Shown here: piece by piece, positions 35,578 to 44,792 of the stretch
Position numbering within the stretch: position 1 is the first letter of the stretch
Layout of the letters: the number at the start of each line of letters is the position of its first letter
NCBI GenBank assembly: GCA_029945725.1
Contig: JAQSDB010000008.1
Location: forward strand, 1-64,000
From: a bacterium
GTDB taxonomy: Bacteria; Pseudomonadota; Gammaproteobacteria; Pseudomonadales; Moraxellaceae
Direction: 5' to 3'
Length of the DNA stretch: 64,000 bases
Made by a program: the position numbers and the translations under genes
Notes under the pieces: model-generated
Seen by the model: only the letters and a program-made list of their open reading frames with translations
What the model was told of the DNA's origin: nothing
The model's database searches: none

Positions 35578-38500
35578 TCACTCATTAAGGGTCTTGGGGT
35601 ACCAGCGCACTCGTTTCAGGCCTCCGCCAGTGGCGGTGCCATCGCCCAGAATCGTGGTACCCACCACGATGACTTTCTTGCCATCACTGCCGACGGCAAT
35701 GACCGGAACGGGTGCCATGCCGTAAATCACGCTGTCAGTGGTGCGGCCCGAGTTACTGACCGGGCCAAGCGTCACGTTCGCCTGGGTAAAGCCGTTTTGA
35801 ATAGCGGCACCTCCGGCGACCCCCATGACATAGATCTTCGAACGACCCACCACCGGCTGGCAGGTTGTCCCGCCCACCACGGTTGGCACATAGGTGGTGA
35901 AGAGCATTTTTCCATCAGTAGCGCTTCCGTTACTGACGATGACCGGACGTGCCATCACCTTCTCACCGCTGTCGACAAGGGGCACGTAATAACCTTTCTT
36001 GCCGGTCAGCGTTGCCCCTGCCGTCGATGCGAGATTGAGAGCCGCCAGACTGGACTGGGTGATGGTGGCCTGCAGGCCAGAAGCCGTCAGCACATCCGAA
36101 CGCAGCACATCGTCATCACGCATCACGTAGAAGAAGTCCTTGGTACCTTCATCCAGGGGATGACTGCGGTAACCGGAACCCATCGCCACCATGACATAGT
36201 ACAAACCGGAGGCAGAGTCCTTCAGTGTCACCACCCCTGGTGGCTCATAGAAGCGGCGCTGGTTGGCTTCGTTAGCCGTAACCGTCTGGCCCAGGCTGGC
36301 AAACAGCTTGACGTTGGAAACCGTTGGCACCAACTTCGAGACCGTCGTGTTCTTGTTATCCAGATCGATACGGAAAACCTGGCCACCCAGATCACCAAAA
36401 TACAGCGCACTGGTGAGGCCGGTTGTAAGTTCGACCGACTTGAGCTTGATGGCAGAAGGAATGGCAAACTTCATGGCCGGCACCGTCAGCGTCGGGGTAC
36501 CGCTGGCGCTCGCCCACCAGTAAAGCTGGCCGGTAAACGAATCAACGATATAGACCGCATTGCCTATGCTGTCGGAATCAGAGGTTGGCGATGAGTAGCC
36601 AATGTTCTCGTGTTTGAGGTCATAGCCACCGCCGAACACCAGCACATTCTTGAGCACACCGGCAATCTTGATAAAGCCCTGCGTCGGTTGTGACCAGGTT
36701 TGTCCCAGCTGGGTAAAATCGTTGCTGCCTATTTTTTTGCCGCCCTCAATCACAAAGGCGATCTTGGGATTATCGCGGTCGGTGACATCCAGCGCGTAGT
36801 AATTACTGCCTCCCATGCGCATGCCACCGTACAACATCACACGGTCACCGGAAGCGGCATCGATCTTGCCATCCCCGTTTTTATCAAGGCGATATACCGA
36901 CCAGGTCAGATCCAGACCAAACTCCGGCACGGTCACATCCGGGTCATTGATCAGCTTCTGGACGCGGGCAAGATTTTCCTTGGGGATGAAGGCGAAACGT
37001 TCCACACCGGTGGTCGCATCCACCGCATGCAGAACGCCTTCCATGGTGCTGAAGTAAATGGTGTTGTCCTGCAGGTCCGCATTTTTCTCGGCAGCAAGCT
37101 TGTCGGCTGTTGTCGAACCCGTGAAGCCGTAGTTCACCAGCAGGGGCGAAGCATGCAGCGCACCACCCAGCTCATAGCGCTTGGCCGAAGCCGACGTCAG
37201 CGCCACTGCCGTACCCGAGTTCACCTGGGTCTTGTCAAGGGCATAGCCCTGCAGCCAGTTAATGATGTTCTTGAACAGTGGCACACTGCTGATACCCATG
37301 ACCGTCATGGCATTGGTCTGGAAAGTCGCGTTGGTCTCGTCGACTGCCACCAGCGAGGTCAGGGAAGAAACCGGTGCCGACGGATAAGCCCCGAGATAGG
37401 TAAACAGCTTGCGGGTATCCGGCAGCGGCAGTTGATTGGCGGCACCACCGACACTGGCATTGTCACCATCCGCCGTACTCCAGTAACTGCTGGAACTGGG
37501 CTTGAAAAAGCTGGTCTTGCCGTCAACGGCCGGTACACCGTTTTTATCCAGAACATCGACGTTGGTGATATCAAGCTTGTAACGCTTGAGATTACCGGTC
37601 CAGTGCGTCTTGTTAACGCGCGGCTTGAACACGGAGTAGTAGAGACGATCCAGGGTCTGGGTACGATTGAACTGGTTCACGGACACGCCGGGAGCCGAAA
37701 CCGTACCACTCGCCTCCAGCGTCTTGTTCACCGTCGCGACAATCCCGTCAAGCAGGCTTTGCTCATCCGTGGCCTTATAAGCCGCCCCGCCGCCCTCGGT
37801 GGCAACTCGCTTGAAGTCGAGATCGGCGGCAGCGCCGGTATCAGGGCCGAGCACCATGGAGCTGACATTGACGGTAGTCTGCTTGTTGTTCAGGGACGGC
37901 GTAGAAATATACCTGGCCACATCGAACATGCAGCCCCACGAGTTCTTGTTGGCCGTATCCTTGGCGGAGGCAATCAGGGTGGCGCTGCAGTCATGCCCCA
38001 TCACGTTCTTGCTGCCGGTCAGTACCTGCGGATCGGTGTTGGGCTCGCCATCGGTGAGCAGGAAAATATGATTGGCGGCGCAGGAGTTCGTAGCCACTGG
38101 CGACTTGTAATAGGTCTGCGCCGTATTTTTACTGGAGTTGATGGAATCGGTGACAAAGACGGGCTTGTCCATCATGTAGGCGGCCGTTTCTGCAAGCGCT
38201 TCACCCAGCGGGGTGCTGGTATCGGTACCCGCTGCCTGGATTTCCGCATTGAGCTCCTGGCGCACGGTCTGGAACTTGCTCAGATCGGTGATCACGATAC
38301 CCGTCATCTTCAGCTCAAGACGCGGCGCTTTTGAAGAAGACCCGTTAAAGGCATAGACCGCGGTATTTTTACTGTTGGCCACCGCCGTACTGGTGGAACG
38401 CAGCACCAGCCCGATGTCATTTTTTTCAACCCAGCCCGAACGCGAGATGATCTCGTTGACCACGGTTCTGACATCAACACGCTTTTCCGTATTGGCGACA

Positions 38501-39924
38501 ATATCCTTCGGTGAAAAAGTCGCCACCGCCGTGCTCAGGGTGGCCGGCAATGTCGTGCAGGAACTGGTATTGGTACTCGTGCAAATGACAGGCATGTCAT
38601 CCACGGCAAAGGCCCGCACCTCGGCATTCGGATCTGTGGCAGAGCCTGCGGTATAGCCCTGCATTACCAGATCGGCCTGCACCAGGGTTCCCGTGCCCCC
38701 TGCTGGCAGTGCAACGCTGGCAAAGCGCATGGCGGCCTGATTGCGCGTGGTGCCGGAAATCTTCATGAAGCTCAGCTGGTTGTTGCTGATCACATAGCTG
38801 GATTTGGCGCCCCCTTCATACCACTCCACATCATCACCGCCGGTAGTCACCGGGATAGACAAGGTGCGGTCGACCTTCATGCAGCTGTTGGTATCGGCGG
38901 GGTTCACGGTGTAGTTCACCACCAGTCGCGGCGCCTTGGCCGGTGTGTCGTCATAGCTGTAGGCCTTGCGTGCGAGGGTCGCCGCATCAACCGGCGAGAC
39001 TGAACCACTGAGCACGCCACTGATGTCCATCACGCGGAAAGCCATGGCATTGCCGCCACACCAGCCCGAGCGATTGGTGACGCTTTCAATAAGGTTGGTG
39101 ACGTCCACCGAGTACACGCTGTCCTTGGTCCAGACATCCGGATACATGGTATTGAGCGGGGAGGTATAGGTACGGGCATTAATCATCGAAGAGGCCGAAT
39201 AGGCCGCCGCATCATCTGACGCCTCCGACTGGATCTGCCAGACCGGTGTCGTCGCATCGCTGGTAACCTTGGCCGTCAACTCGATACGCGCCGAAATGAT
39301 GGAGGCGTTTTTAGGCACCTGCACACTCGCAAATCGCAGGCCCACATTCTGTTTGACGCGGGTGTCTTCAAAACCGAAATTCAGGGTGGTCGAGGCCACA
39401 TCCTGGGCACCTGAGGCATTGCCCGCATCGGTAGGCGGGTCCACAACGGCCTGCTGCTCGGCATCATCAGCACTTGCCGCTACTGAACTGGTCACATCAC
39501 CCAGCGGATTGATGGCCACAAAACTGTCCAGCGGACGGGCGGGCAGCATGATCACGCCACGATTCTGCGTGGAGGTGCCGCTGTCGATATACCGCGAATA
39601 ACCCACCTTAATGGTACCGGGAATGGGCGAGAAGGTGGCATCGCCAATCAACACTTTCTGCATCACGCGCTTGAGCGTGGCAATACGGGAATTTGCGTTG
39701 GTGGCACCACAGCCACTGCCCGAGTTAACGCAGTTTGTCATACTGCCCGAGTTATCGAGCATGAACATCATGACCGGAGCATTGTCACCGGCAACGGTTT
39801 TCTTGCGCGCGTATACCTCGGTATCACTGGCATAAGCCGGTGCCAGGGCCATGCTCATGTAAACAAAAACCAGAGCGGTAATTCCAGCCTCACGTTTCCG
39901 CATAAATCCGAATATGCTGCTCAT
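35578..39924 (-). CDS. pilY1: PilY1, type IV pilus tip adhesin/anti-retraction protein
   Basis: The 1448-residue protein has a signal peptide (to about residue 32), a von Willebrand A domain with MIDAS DNSGS (D57, S59, S61) and FLLTDGEPN (about 621), and a C-terminal beta-propeller. The propeller carries an EF-hand-like calcium loop DKNGDGKID (D1014, N1016, D1018, D1022), which in P. aeruginosa controls pilus extension. Two similar beta domains (about 180-340 and 360-540) are inserted in the A domain between MIDAS parts. GAGGTG stands six bases before the ATG. It is the last gene of the fimU-pilV-pilW-pilX-pilY1 unit. Confidence 0.95.
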   Translation of the reverse strand: MSSIFGFMRKREAGITALVFVYMSMALAPAYASDTEVYARKKTVAGDNAPVMMFMLDNSGSMTNCVNSGSGCGATNANSRIATLKRVMQKVLIGDATFSPIPGTIKVGYSRYIDSGTSTQNRGVIMLPARPLDSFVAINPLGDVTSSVAASADDAEQQAVVDPPTDAGNASGAQDVASTTLNFGFEDTRVKQNVGLRFASVQVPKNASIISARIELTAKVTSDATTPVWQIQSEASDDAAAYSASSMINARTYTSPLNTMYPDVWTKDSVYSVDVTNLIESVTNRSGWCGGNAMAFRVMDISGVLSGSVSPVDAATLARKAYSYDDTPAKAPRLVVNYTVNPADTNSCMKVDRTLSIPVTTGGDDVEWYEGGAKSSYVISNNQLSFMKISGTTRNQAAMRFASVALPAGGTGTLVQADLVMQGYTAGSATDPNAEVRAFAVDDMPVICTSTNTSSCTTLPATLSTAVATFSPKDIVANTEKRVDVRTVVNEIISRSGWVEKNDIGLVLRSTSTAVANSKNTAVYAFNGSSSKAPRLELKMTGIVITDLSKFQTVRQELNAEIQAAGTDTSTPLGEALAETAAYMMDKPVFVTDSINSSKNTAQTYYKSPVATNSCAANHIFLLTDGEPNTDPQVLTGSKNVMGHDCSATLIASAKDTANKNSWGCMFDVARYISTPSLNNKQTTVNVSSMVLGPDTGAAADLDFKRVATEGGGAAYKATDEQSLLDGIVATVNKTLEASGTVSAPGVSVNQFNRTQTLDRLYYSVFKPRVNKTHWTGNLKRYKLDITNVDVLDKNGVPAVDGKTSFFKPSSSSYWSTADGDNASVGGAANQLPLPDTRKLFTYLGAYPSAPVSSLTSLVAVDETNATFQTNAMTVMGISSVPLFKNIINWLQGYALDKTQVNSGTAVALTSASAKRYELGGALHASPLLVNYGFTGSTTADKLAAEKNADLQDNTIYFSTMEGVLHAVDATTGVERFAFIPKENLARVQKLINDPDVTVPEFGLDLTWSVYRLDKNGDGKIDAASGDRVMLYGGMRMGGSNYYALDVTDRDNPKIAFVIEGGKKIGSNDFTQLGQTWSQPTQGFIKIAGVLKNVLVFGGGYDLKHENIGYSSPTSDSDSIGNAVYIVDSFTGQLYWWASASGTPTLTVPAMKFAIPSAIKLKSVELTTGLTSALYFGDLGGQVFRIDLDNKNTTVSKLVPTVSNVKLFASLGQTVTANEANQRRFYEPPGVVTLKDSASGLYYVMVAMGSGYRSHPLDEGTKDFFYVMRDDDVLRSDVLTASGLQATITQSSLAALNLASTAGATLTGKKGYYVPLVDSGEKVMARPVIVSNGSATDGKMLFTTYVPTVVGGTTCQPVVGRSKIYVMGVAGGAAIQNGFTQANVTLGPVSNSGRTTDSVIYGMAPVPVIAVGSDGKKVIVVGTTILGDGTATGGGLKRVRWYPKTLNE

Positions 39925-39960
39925 GACTCACCTCAGACAAACAATGTTGCTTGTAATTAT

Positions 39961-40599
39961 TTACTTGGCACCGCTGAAGGCATATTCCTGAACGGTGGTG
40001 GTAAATGCTGCGCCGGCCTTGCTCAGGCAGTCGGTTGTGGTTTCCACGGTTACATCTTTAGAGTCATCCGACGGCTTGTTCAAACAGGCCTGGATGTCAC
40101 TGGAGCTGGCCGCACTGTTAAAAGCCGGCAGCACCGAAGTAGAGATGGCGATCACCAGATCGTCCGCATAAGTATCATCAGAACCTGGAGTCAGGACTTT
40201 GGCAGGCTCACCGTCCGCCCGAGTGGGGTTAAGCATGGTGAGCTTGACCGCCACGGCATCGCGCGCGCTCATGAAGTTGCTGGCATTGGTGAGCGTACAG
40301 TTGCCCGCCACAAAACCGGTTTTGGTCAGGCAATTATTCTGCTCGATGCCGGGGGCCAGTGTCGCACTCCCGACCAGCCCGACGGCCGAGGCTGCCGCTA
40401 CCGGATCTGCATTCACCTGATTTTCGACCATCAGCAGGGCGGTATCAGAGCCACGAAACAGCAGATTATCAACCTGCGAGTTGGTGGCGATGGAAAGGTT
40501 CAGCAAACCTGCCCGCATGGCCGTCAAACCCAGCATGGTCACCACCAGCAGAATCACCAGAGTGGCAATCAGGGCCATGCCGGACTCGCGCTGTGGCAT
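39961..40599 (-). CDS. pilX: Minor pilin PilX
   Basis: The leader MPQRESG and hydrophobic helix MALIATLVILLVVTMLGLTAMR match the PilX N-terminal domain, whose members often lack E5, as here. The globular part has the cysteine pairs expected of minor pilins. I use ATG 40599 (212 residues); the frame runs 29 codons further upstream, into pilW. It precedes pilY1 by 36 bp. Confidence 0.88.
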   Translation of the reverse strand: MPQRESGMALIATLVILLVVTMLGLTAMRAGLLNLSIATNSQVDNLLFRGSDTALLMVENQVNADPVAAASAVGLVGSATLAPGIEQNNCLTKTGFVAGNCTLTNASNFMSARDAVAVKLTMLNPTRADGEPAKVLTPGSDDTYADDLVIAISTSVLPAFNSAASSSDIQACLNKPSDDSKDVTVETTTDCLSKAGAAFTTTVQEYAFSGAK

Positions 40600-40615
40600 C
40601 ACGATAGCTCTCACC

Positions 40616-41479
40616 TTACACCCCCAACGGATCAGTATTGCGCAGGGCCACCGTTGACACGAACAGACGGCGCATGGCGCCATCATTCAGTGCGGTGATG
40701 CTGCTGACAGGAATGGACTCATCGCCCACCAGCACGGCATTCAGCGGCGGCAGTGTTTCACCGGCGCGCTCCAGTGAGTGCACATAAAGCGCCACGCGCA
40801 CGGCCACCAGCGGGCGCCTGTTCGCAACCGGCAGCGCCAGATAAGTCGCGGAATTCATGTAACGGGCAACAGAGGCCTTGCCGTTGACGCCATCATCCAG
40901 TCCGTACAGGACCTGAAAACTGTCAACACCTGGCACCAGCACAACGCCGGCATCACCATAATTAGAAACCACCGCCGCCTTCGCATTGTAGGAACCGCCA
41001 TCACAGGCCAGCGCATTGCTGCCACCATCAACCCGCAGAAAGTAACGGTTGATGACATAGTCGCCTCTGGCCACCAGATTGCCTTCACAATCCGTCGTGG
41101 TATCGGTGTCTGCAAGGAAGCGAATCACCAGCTGGTCGCTATCGGTAATACCGGCGGTTTGCGTGTTGTTCGAAGAAATGAAGGTACTGGCGGCGGGCAG
41201 ACCCGGCACTTCTGTTGCCGCAAACACGACGGGGCTGATGAGCGGATTGTCATTAGTCGGCGCCGCAGGGCCCATACCCGCCATGCGCAAGTCACCGACC
41301 ATTTTGTCGAGGGCAAAACGCCCCGATGTCTGCACGTCACTCATGCCGCGCTGGAAAGAGGCGGTAATCTGGCTGCTCACAAACAACTGTGTAGCCGCCA
41401 GCGTAATCAAAAGCCCGAGACCAAGTGAAATCATCAACTCGATCAGCGTGAAGCCACGCGATTTGACGGAGGCATTCAT
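40616..41479 (-). CDS. pilW: Minor pilin PilW
   Basis: The leader MNASVKSRG is followed by FTLIELMISLGLGLLITLAA with E5, then the PilW domain with RFALDKMVGDLRMAGM, the usual conserved helix. The ATG at 41479 overlaps the pilV stop as TAATG, indicating coupling. The 287-residue length suits the large minor pilin that joins PilX and PilY1 at the tip. Confidence 0.92.
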   Translation of the reverse strand: MNASVKSRGFTLIELMISLGLGLLITLAATQLFVSSQITASFQRGMSDVQTSGRFALDKMVGDLRMAGMGPAAPTNDNPLISPVVFAATEVPGLPAASTFISSNNTQTAGITDSDQLVIRFLADTDTTTDCEGNLVARGDYVINRYFLRVDGGSNALACDGGSYNAKAAVVSNYGDAGVVLVPGVDSFQVLYGLDDGVNGKASVARYMNSATYLALPVANRRPLVAVRVALYVHSLERAGETLPPLNAVLVGDESIPVSSITALNDGAMRRLFVSTVALRNTDPLGV

Positions 41480-42000
41480 TAAAAGGTCTCCATCATGATG
41501 CACTGCGCACCATCAACGTATTTGCCGTTATCATCCACGCACTGGTTAGGGCCGGCAGCCGAAGCCGTGGCGTGAGTCCCGTTCCAGCCGATGTAAATAC
41601 AGTTCACCGCCGAGCCCTTGCAGGGCTCCATGTTGACCTCACCCTGCGGCAGCAGGGTCTGCACGTCGTAAATGATTTCCTGTGCATCAAAGGTGGCCTG
41701 CGCCGCAGGCGTGCAACTGGCGGTAATGCAGGCCGTGGGCGCAGCACTGATGGCCGCTGTCGGCCAGGTCGCCGCCAGAAGGTATTTGCTGCGCTGGGTA
41801 TCATTCACGCGCACGCGTTCGGCGAGATCCAGCGCAATGGCTGAGGACTGGGAACGGAAATAGGCCTCACCGCTGGCCTGCACTGCCCGCACCTGCAGGG
41901 ACGCAAAACCCAGCACACCGACCGCCAGCACCAGAACGGCGGCCAGGATCTCCATCATGCCGACGCCTTTTTGCATACGGCGACTGTTTATGTAATGCAT
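41479..42000 (-). CDS. pilV: Minor pilin PilV
   Basis: A class III-type leader ends MQKG; cleavage there places E at position 5 of VGMMEILAAVLVLAVGVLGF. The PilV region with LDLAERVRVN follows, then a C-terminal cysteine-rich part. I start at ATG 42000 (GAGG upstream); starts at 42015 (overlapping the fimU stop as ATGA) and 42024 are also possible. It is in the unit fimU-pilV-pilW-pilX-pilY1. Confidence 0.88.
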   Translation of the reverse strand: MHYINSRRMQKGVGMMEILAAVLVLAVGVLGFASLQVRAVQASGEAYFRSQSSAIALDLAERVRVNDTQRSKYLLAATWPTAAISAAPTACITASCTPAAQATFDAQEIIYDVQTLLPQGEVNMEPCKGSAVNCIYIGWNGTHATASAAGPNQCVDDNGKYVDGAQCIMMETF

Positions 42001-42011
42001 GGCAAGAGGCC

Positions 42012-42521
42012 TCATGGATTGCATGTGGTTGCATCCGCGTGTTTGGTGGCCTGAATGCGCCCAAGACGACCAATCACGATATCGCGACCGGTTTCTGTCA
42101 GCGTCGATGAATCACAAACGCGCAGCGTGATATCACTGGCCACATTGGTGTCAGCACGCCGCACCTGCCCGCTGGGCAGGATGACAAAGGACGTCAGGGT
42201 GGTAGTCGGAGCCTCCACGGTTACGGCCATCGGCGCCGCAAAGGTTCCGCGGCGCAGCATTTGCCCTGCAGCCGTGTCATACGTGATGTCCACCTGGGTA
42301 TCGGCCCCCACGACAGAACGAGTCACCACGATGTTGCGGCGCTGCGTGACTGACGAAGTCTTGGCATAGGCAATCAGATTGGCCAGATCATCACTTCCCG
42401 TGCTGATGCGCACCCGGCGCTGCATCTCCTGCATGCCGGGCACTGCCATGGCCAGAACGATGGCGGAGATTGCCAGCACCACCATCGCTTCCATCAAAGT
42501 GAACCCGCTGTACTTCATCAT
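42012..42521 (-). CDS. fimU: Minor pilin FimU (GspH/FimT family)
   Basis: The leader MMKYSG precedes FTLMEAMVVLAISAIVLAMAVPG with E5, then a GspH-type domain and C-terminal cysteine. The 169-residue gene is the first of the minor pilin unit and starts 260 bp after ispH; AGGA lies ten bases before the ATG pair at 42521/42518. Placement supports FimU rather than FimT; the other family member here lies after pilY1. Confidence 0.85.
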   Translation of the reverse strand: MMKYSGFTLMEAMVVLAISAIVLAMAVPGMQEMQRRVRISTGSDDLANLIAYAKTSSVTQRRNIVVTRSVVGADTQVDITYDTAAGQMLRRGTFAAPMAVTVEAPTTTLTSFVILPSGQVRRADTNVASDITLRVCDSSTLTETGRDIVIGRLGRIQATKHADATTCNP

Positions 42522-42618
42522 CACTGACAAATCCTGTCCAAAAGTGACAAACCGAATACCTTTCTCGGATGAGTGAACCTTAAAGAGAGGCATTGCCAGC
42601 TACAACTGGTAACAGGAT

Positions 42619-42719
42619 GGCCGGCCGTTTGCGGGAGCCGGACGGAAACGGGTGTTCACAAGGTGTGAACCCGTTAAAATTTCAGTGACTTAGGACGATT
42701 GCAGGACAGACGGCCGGCC
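42619..42719. repeat. Nested inverted repeats before the minor pilin operon
   Basis: GGCCGGCCGT (42619-42628) and ACGGCCGGCC (42710-42719) are perfect 10-base arms. Inside them a second hairpin, AACGGG-TG-TTCACA (42647-42660) against TGTGAACCCGTT (42664-42675), has a two-base bulge and a 3-base loop. There is no long T run after it. A third pair, AGTGTTTTT/AAAAACACT (42729-42737 and 42755-42763), lies nearer ispH. Confidence 0.65.
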
Positions 42720-42781
42720 TTGGCGATGAGTGTTTTTTGAGCGCCGATGGGGGCAAAAACACTTCCTTTTATCCGCAATTG

Positions 42782-43732
42782 TCAGACAGGGCGGGTAGGA
42801 ATCCGCAATTCCTTCGGCATGGAGAAGACAATGTGCTCCGGACGACCCTCCAGCTCTTCCGGTGTCGCCCCGCCCCACTCGCGCAGACGGTCGATCACCT
42901 GCTGAATGAGTACCTCCGGGGCGGAAGCACCTGCGGTCAAGCCGACCACGCCCACATCCGTGACCCAGGCCCGGTCAATCTGGTCGGCGTTATCTATGAG
43001 ATAGGCCCTGGCCCCCATGCGCTCGGCGAGTTCACGCAGACGATTGGAGTTGGAAGAATTGGGCGAGCCCACCACCAGCACCACCCGGGCATCAGCCGCC
43101 AGCTGCTTGACGGCATCCTGCCGGTTCTGGGTGGCGTAGCAGATATCGTCATTGCGCGGACCGTGAATGGCCGGAAAGCGGCTACGCAGGGCATCAATCA
43201 CCCGGGCCGTATCGTCCACCGACAGCGTGGTCTGGGTGACAAAAGCGAGTTGCGCGGGGTTTCGCACCTGCAGGGCTGCCACATCGGCCTCGTCTTCCAC
43301 CAGGTAAATATCACCGCCCTTGCTGCGGTCATACTGGCCCATGGTGCCCTCCACTTCGGGATGACCTTCGTGACCGATGAGAATGGCCTCGATACCGGCA
43401 CGGGCATAGCGGGTGACTTCCATGTGCACCTTGGTAACCAGCGGACAGGTCGCATCAAACACTTTCAGGCCACGTCGTGCCGCTTCTTCCTGCACGGCTT
43501 TTGATACGCCATGGGCCGAGAAGATCACCACGCCATCATCGGGCACCTGGTGCAGCTCCTCCACAAATACAGCGCCACGGTTGCGCAGGTCATCCACCAC
43601 AAACTTGTTGTGCACGACTTCATGGCGCACATAGATGGGCGGCCCGAAGACCTCAAGGGCACGATTGACGATCTCAATGGCACGATCCACCCCGGCACAG
43701 AAACCACGGGGATTGGCGAGCTTGATCTGCAT
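42782..43732 (-). CDS. ispH: 4-hydroxy-3-methylbut-2-enyl diphosphate reductase
   Basis: IspH makes IPP and DMAPP in the last step of the MEP isoprenoid pathway. The three cysteines of its 4Fe-4S cluster are C12 ([10 protein letters not shown]), C96 (DATCPLV) and C198 ([11 protein letters not shown]). The 316-residue product matches the family in length. It follows fkpB in the murJ-ribF-ileS-lspA-fkpB-ispH series, as in Pseudomonas and Acinetobacter. Confidence 0.98.
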   Translation of the reverse strand: MQIKLANPRGFCAGVDRAIEIVNRALEVFGPPIYVRHEVVHNKFVVDDLRNRGAVFVEELHQVPDDGVVIFSAHGVSKAVQEEAARRGLKVFDATCPLVTKVHMEVTRYARAGIEAILIGHEGHPEVEGTMGQYDRSKGGDIYLVEDEADVAALQVRNPAQLAFVTQTTLSVDDTARVIDALRSRFPAIHGPRNDDICYATQNRQDAVKQLAADARVVLVVGSPNSSNSNRLRELAERMGARAYLIDNADQIDRAWVTDVGVVGLTAGASAPEVLIQQVIDRLREWGGATPEELEGRPEHIVFSMPKELRIPTRPV

Positions 43733-43770
43733 GGCTGTTTCTCCTCCATTCGCCGCTGGTGGCGGGAAGA

Positions 43771-44238
43771 CTATTTTAGCGGCCCGATACTGACGGCAGT
43801 GGCGCCGGCATCCATGACACGGATGATATCAACTTCAAACACCAGTTCCCGACCCGCCAGCGGATGGTTGAAATCCACCGTAACGGTGTCTTCCGTCAAC
43901 GCCTTGACCACGCCCGGCAAATCGCCGGATTTGTCGGCAAACGAAATCACCACACCCGGCTCCAGTGTCAGGTGGGCAAACTGGACACGGGTAAACGTCT
44001 GCACATTGCCTTCGTTCCACTCACCAAAACCGCGTGCAGCATCAATAAACACCGAGCGACGGTCTCCGGCACGCAAACCGAAAATGGCACTTTCAAAGCC
44101 CGGCAGCAGGCTGCCATCCCCCACCGTGAACTCGGCGGGCAGCGGACGTTCGCGCGTCGAGTCGATCAGTTGCCCATCCGCCAGTGCCACGGAAAAATGC
44201 AGGGTGACTTTTTTGCCGGGGCCGATTTGCTCAGACAT
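43771..44238 (-). CDS. fkpB: FKBP-type peptidyl-prolyl isomerase (SlpA/FkpB)
   Basis: This is a 155-residue SlyD-like FKBP with the split domain [18 protein letters not shown]...[19 protein letters not shown] and the inserted flap (about 70-125), the place for chaperone activity. The ATG at 44238 lies eight bases inside the end of lspA, so translation is coupled. The gene sits between lspA and ispH as in E. coli. Confidence 0.93.
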   Translation of the reverse strand: MSEQIGPGKKVTLHFSVALADGQLIDSTRERPLPAEFTVGDGSLLPGFESAIFGLRAGDRRSVFIDAARGFGEWNEGNVQTFTRVQFAHLTLEPGVVISFADKSGDLPGVVKALTEDTVTVDFNHPLAGRELVFEVDIIRVMDAGATAVSIGPLK

Positions 44239-44761
44239 TGCCGGCCTGCCGCTTCTTTTCAAAAAACACGGAATCAATCACCAGCATGATGGCGCCAACG
44301 GTGATCGCCGAATCCGCCAGATTAAACGCCGGGAAATTCCAGGCACCGTAATGCACATGAATAAAATCGACAACATAACCCAGCAGGATGCGGTCATAGA
44401 GGTTGCCGATGGCTCCCCCCAGCACCAGTGCCAGCGCAATCGCCAGAAAACGCGCGCCGGCCTGCAGGGTTTTCAGCCACCAGATCATGCCAATGCTGAC
44501 CACGATGGCAATGCCGGCAAAAAACCAGCGCTGCCAGCCACCGGCATCATGCAGGAAACTGAAGGCAGCACCGTAGTTATGCGCCAGCGTCCAGCTGAAT
44601 ACCGGCAATACCGGGATTGACTGGCCCAGCACCATCGTCGAGCTGACAACGTATTTGCTCAGCATATCCAGAGCAACCACCAGCAGTGACAGGCAGAGCC
44701 AGGACAGGTTCTTACGGGCTTGTACGTTCACATTGCAACCTTTTGCTTCACAGTCATTCAT
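44231..44761 (-). CDS. lspA: Lipoprotein signal peptidase (signal peptidase II)
   Basis: LspA cuts prolipoprotein signals after lipid attachment. The 176-residue product has four membrane segments and the two catalytic aspartates, D132 in GYVVDFI and D150 in NLADSAI, with the preceding GNLYDR motif. AGGGTG stands upstream of ATG 44761. Follows ileS by 31 bp; BamD above is one likely substrate class. Confidence 0.97.
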   Translation of the reverse strand: MNDCEAKGCNVNVQARKNLSWLCLSLLVVALDMLSKYVVSSTMVLGQSIPVLPVFSWTLAHNYGAAFSFLHDAGGWQRWFFAGIAIVVSIGMIWWLKTLQAGARFLAIALALVLGGAIGNLYDRILLGYVVDFIHVHYGAWNFPAFNLADSAITVGAIMLVIDSVFFEKKRQAGNV

Positions 44762-44792
44762 TCGTCACCCTGGTCAAACGGGAGTGACGGCA

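Noticed and set aside
36700-38334. 544-codon open frame on the plus strand
   Set aside because: It is antisense to pilY1, whose own frame has clear domains; composition and His/Arg/Gly-rich text are those of a codon shadow.
35578-39924. Gene fusion or assembly join inside pilY1
   Set aside because: The frame is unbroken, the A-domain motifs continue after the insert and PilY1 of over 1100 residues is normal.
42654-42670. CRP/Vfr site before fimU
   Set aside because: The half sites are TCACA then TGTGA with 3 bp between, the reverse of the TGTGA-N6-TCACA order, so it does not fit CRP or Vfr.
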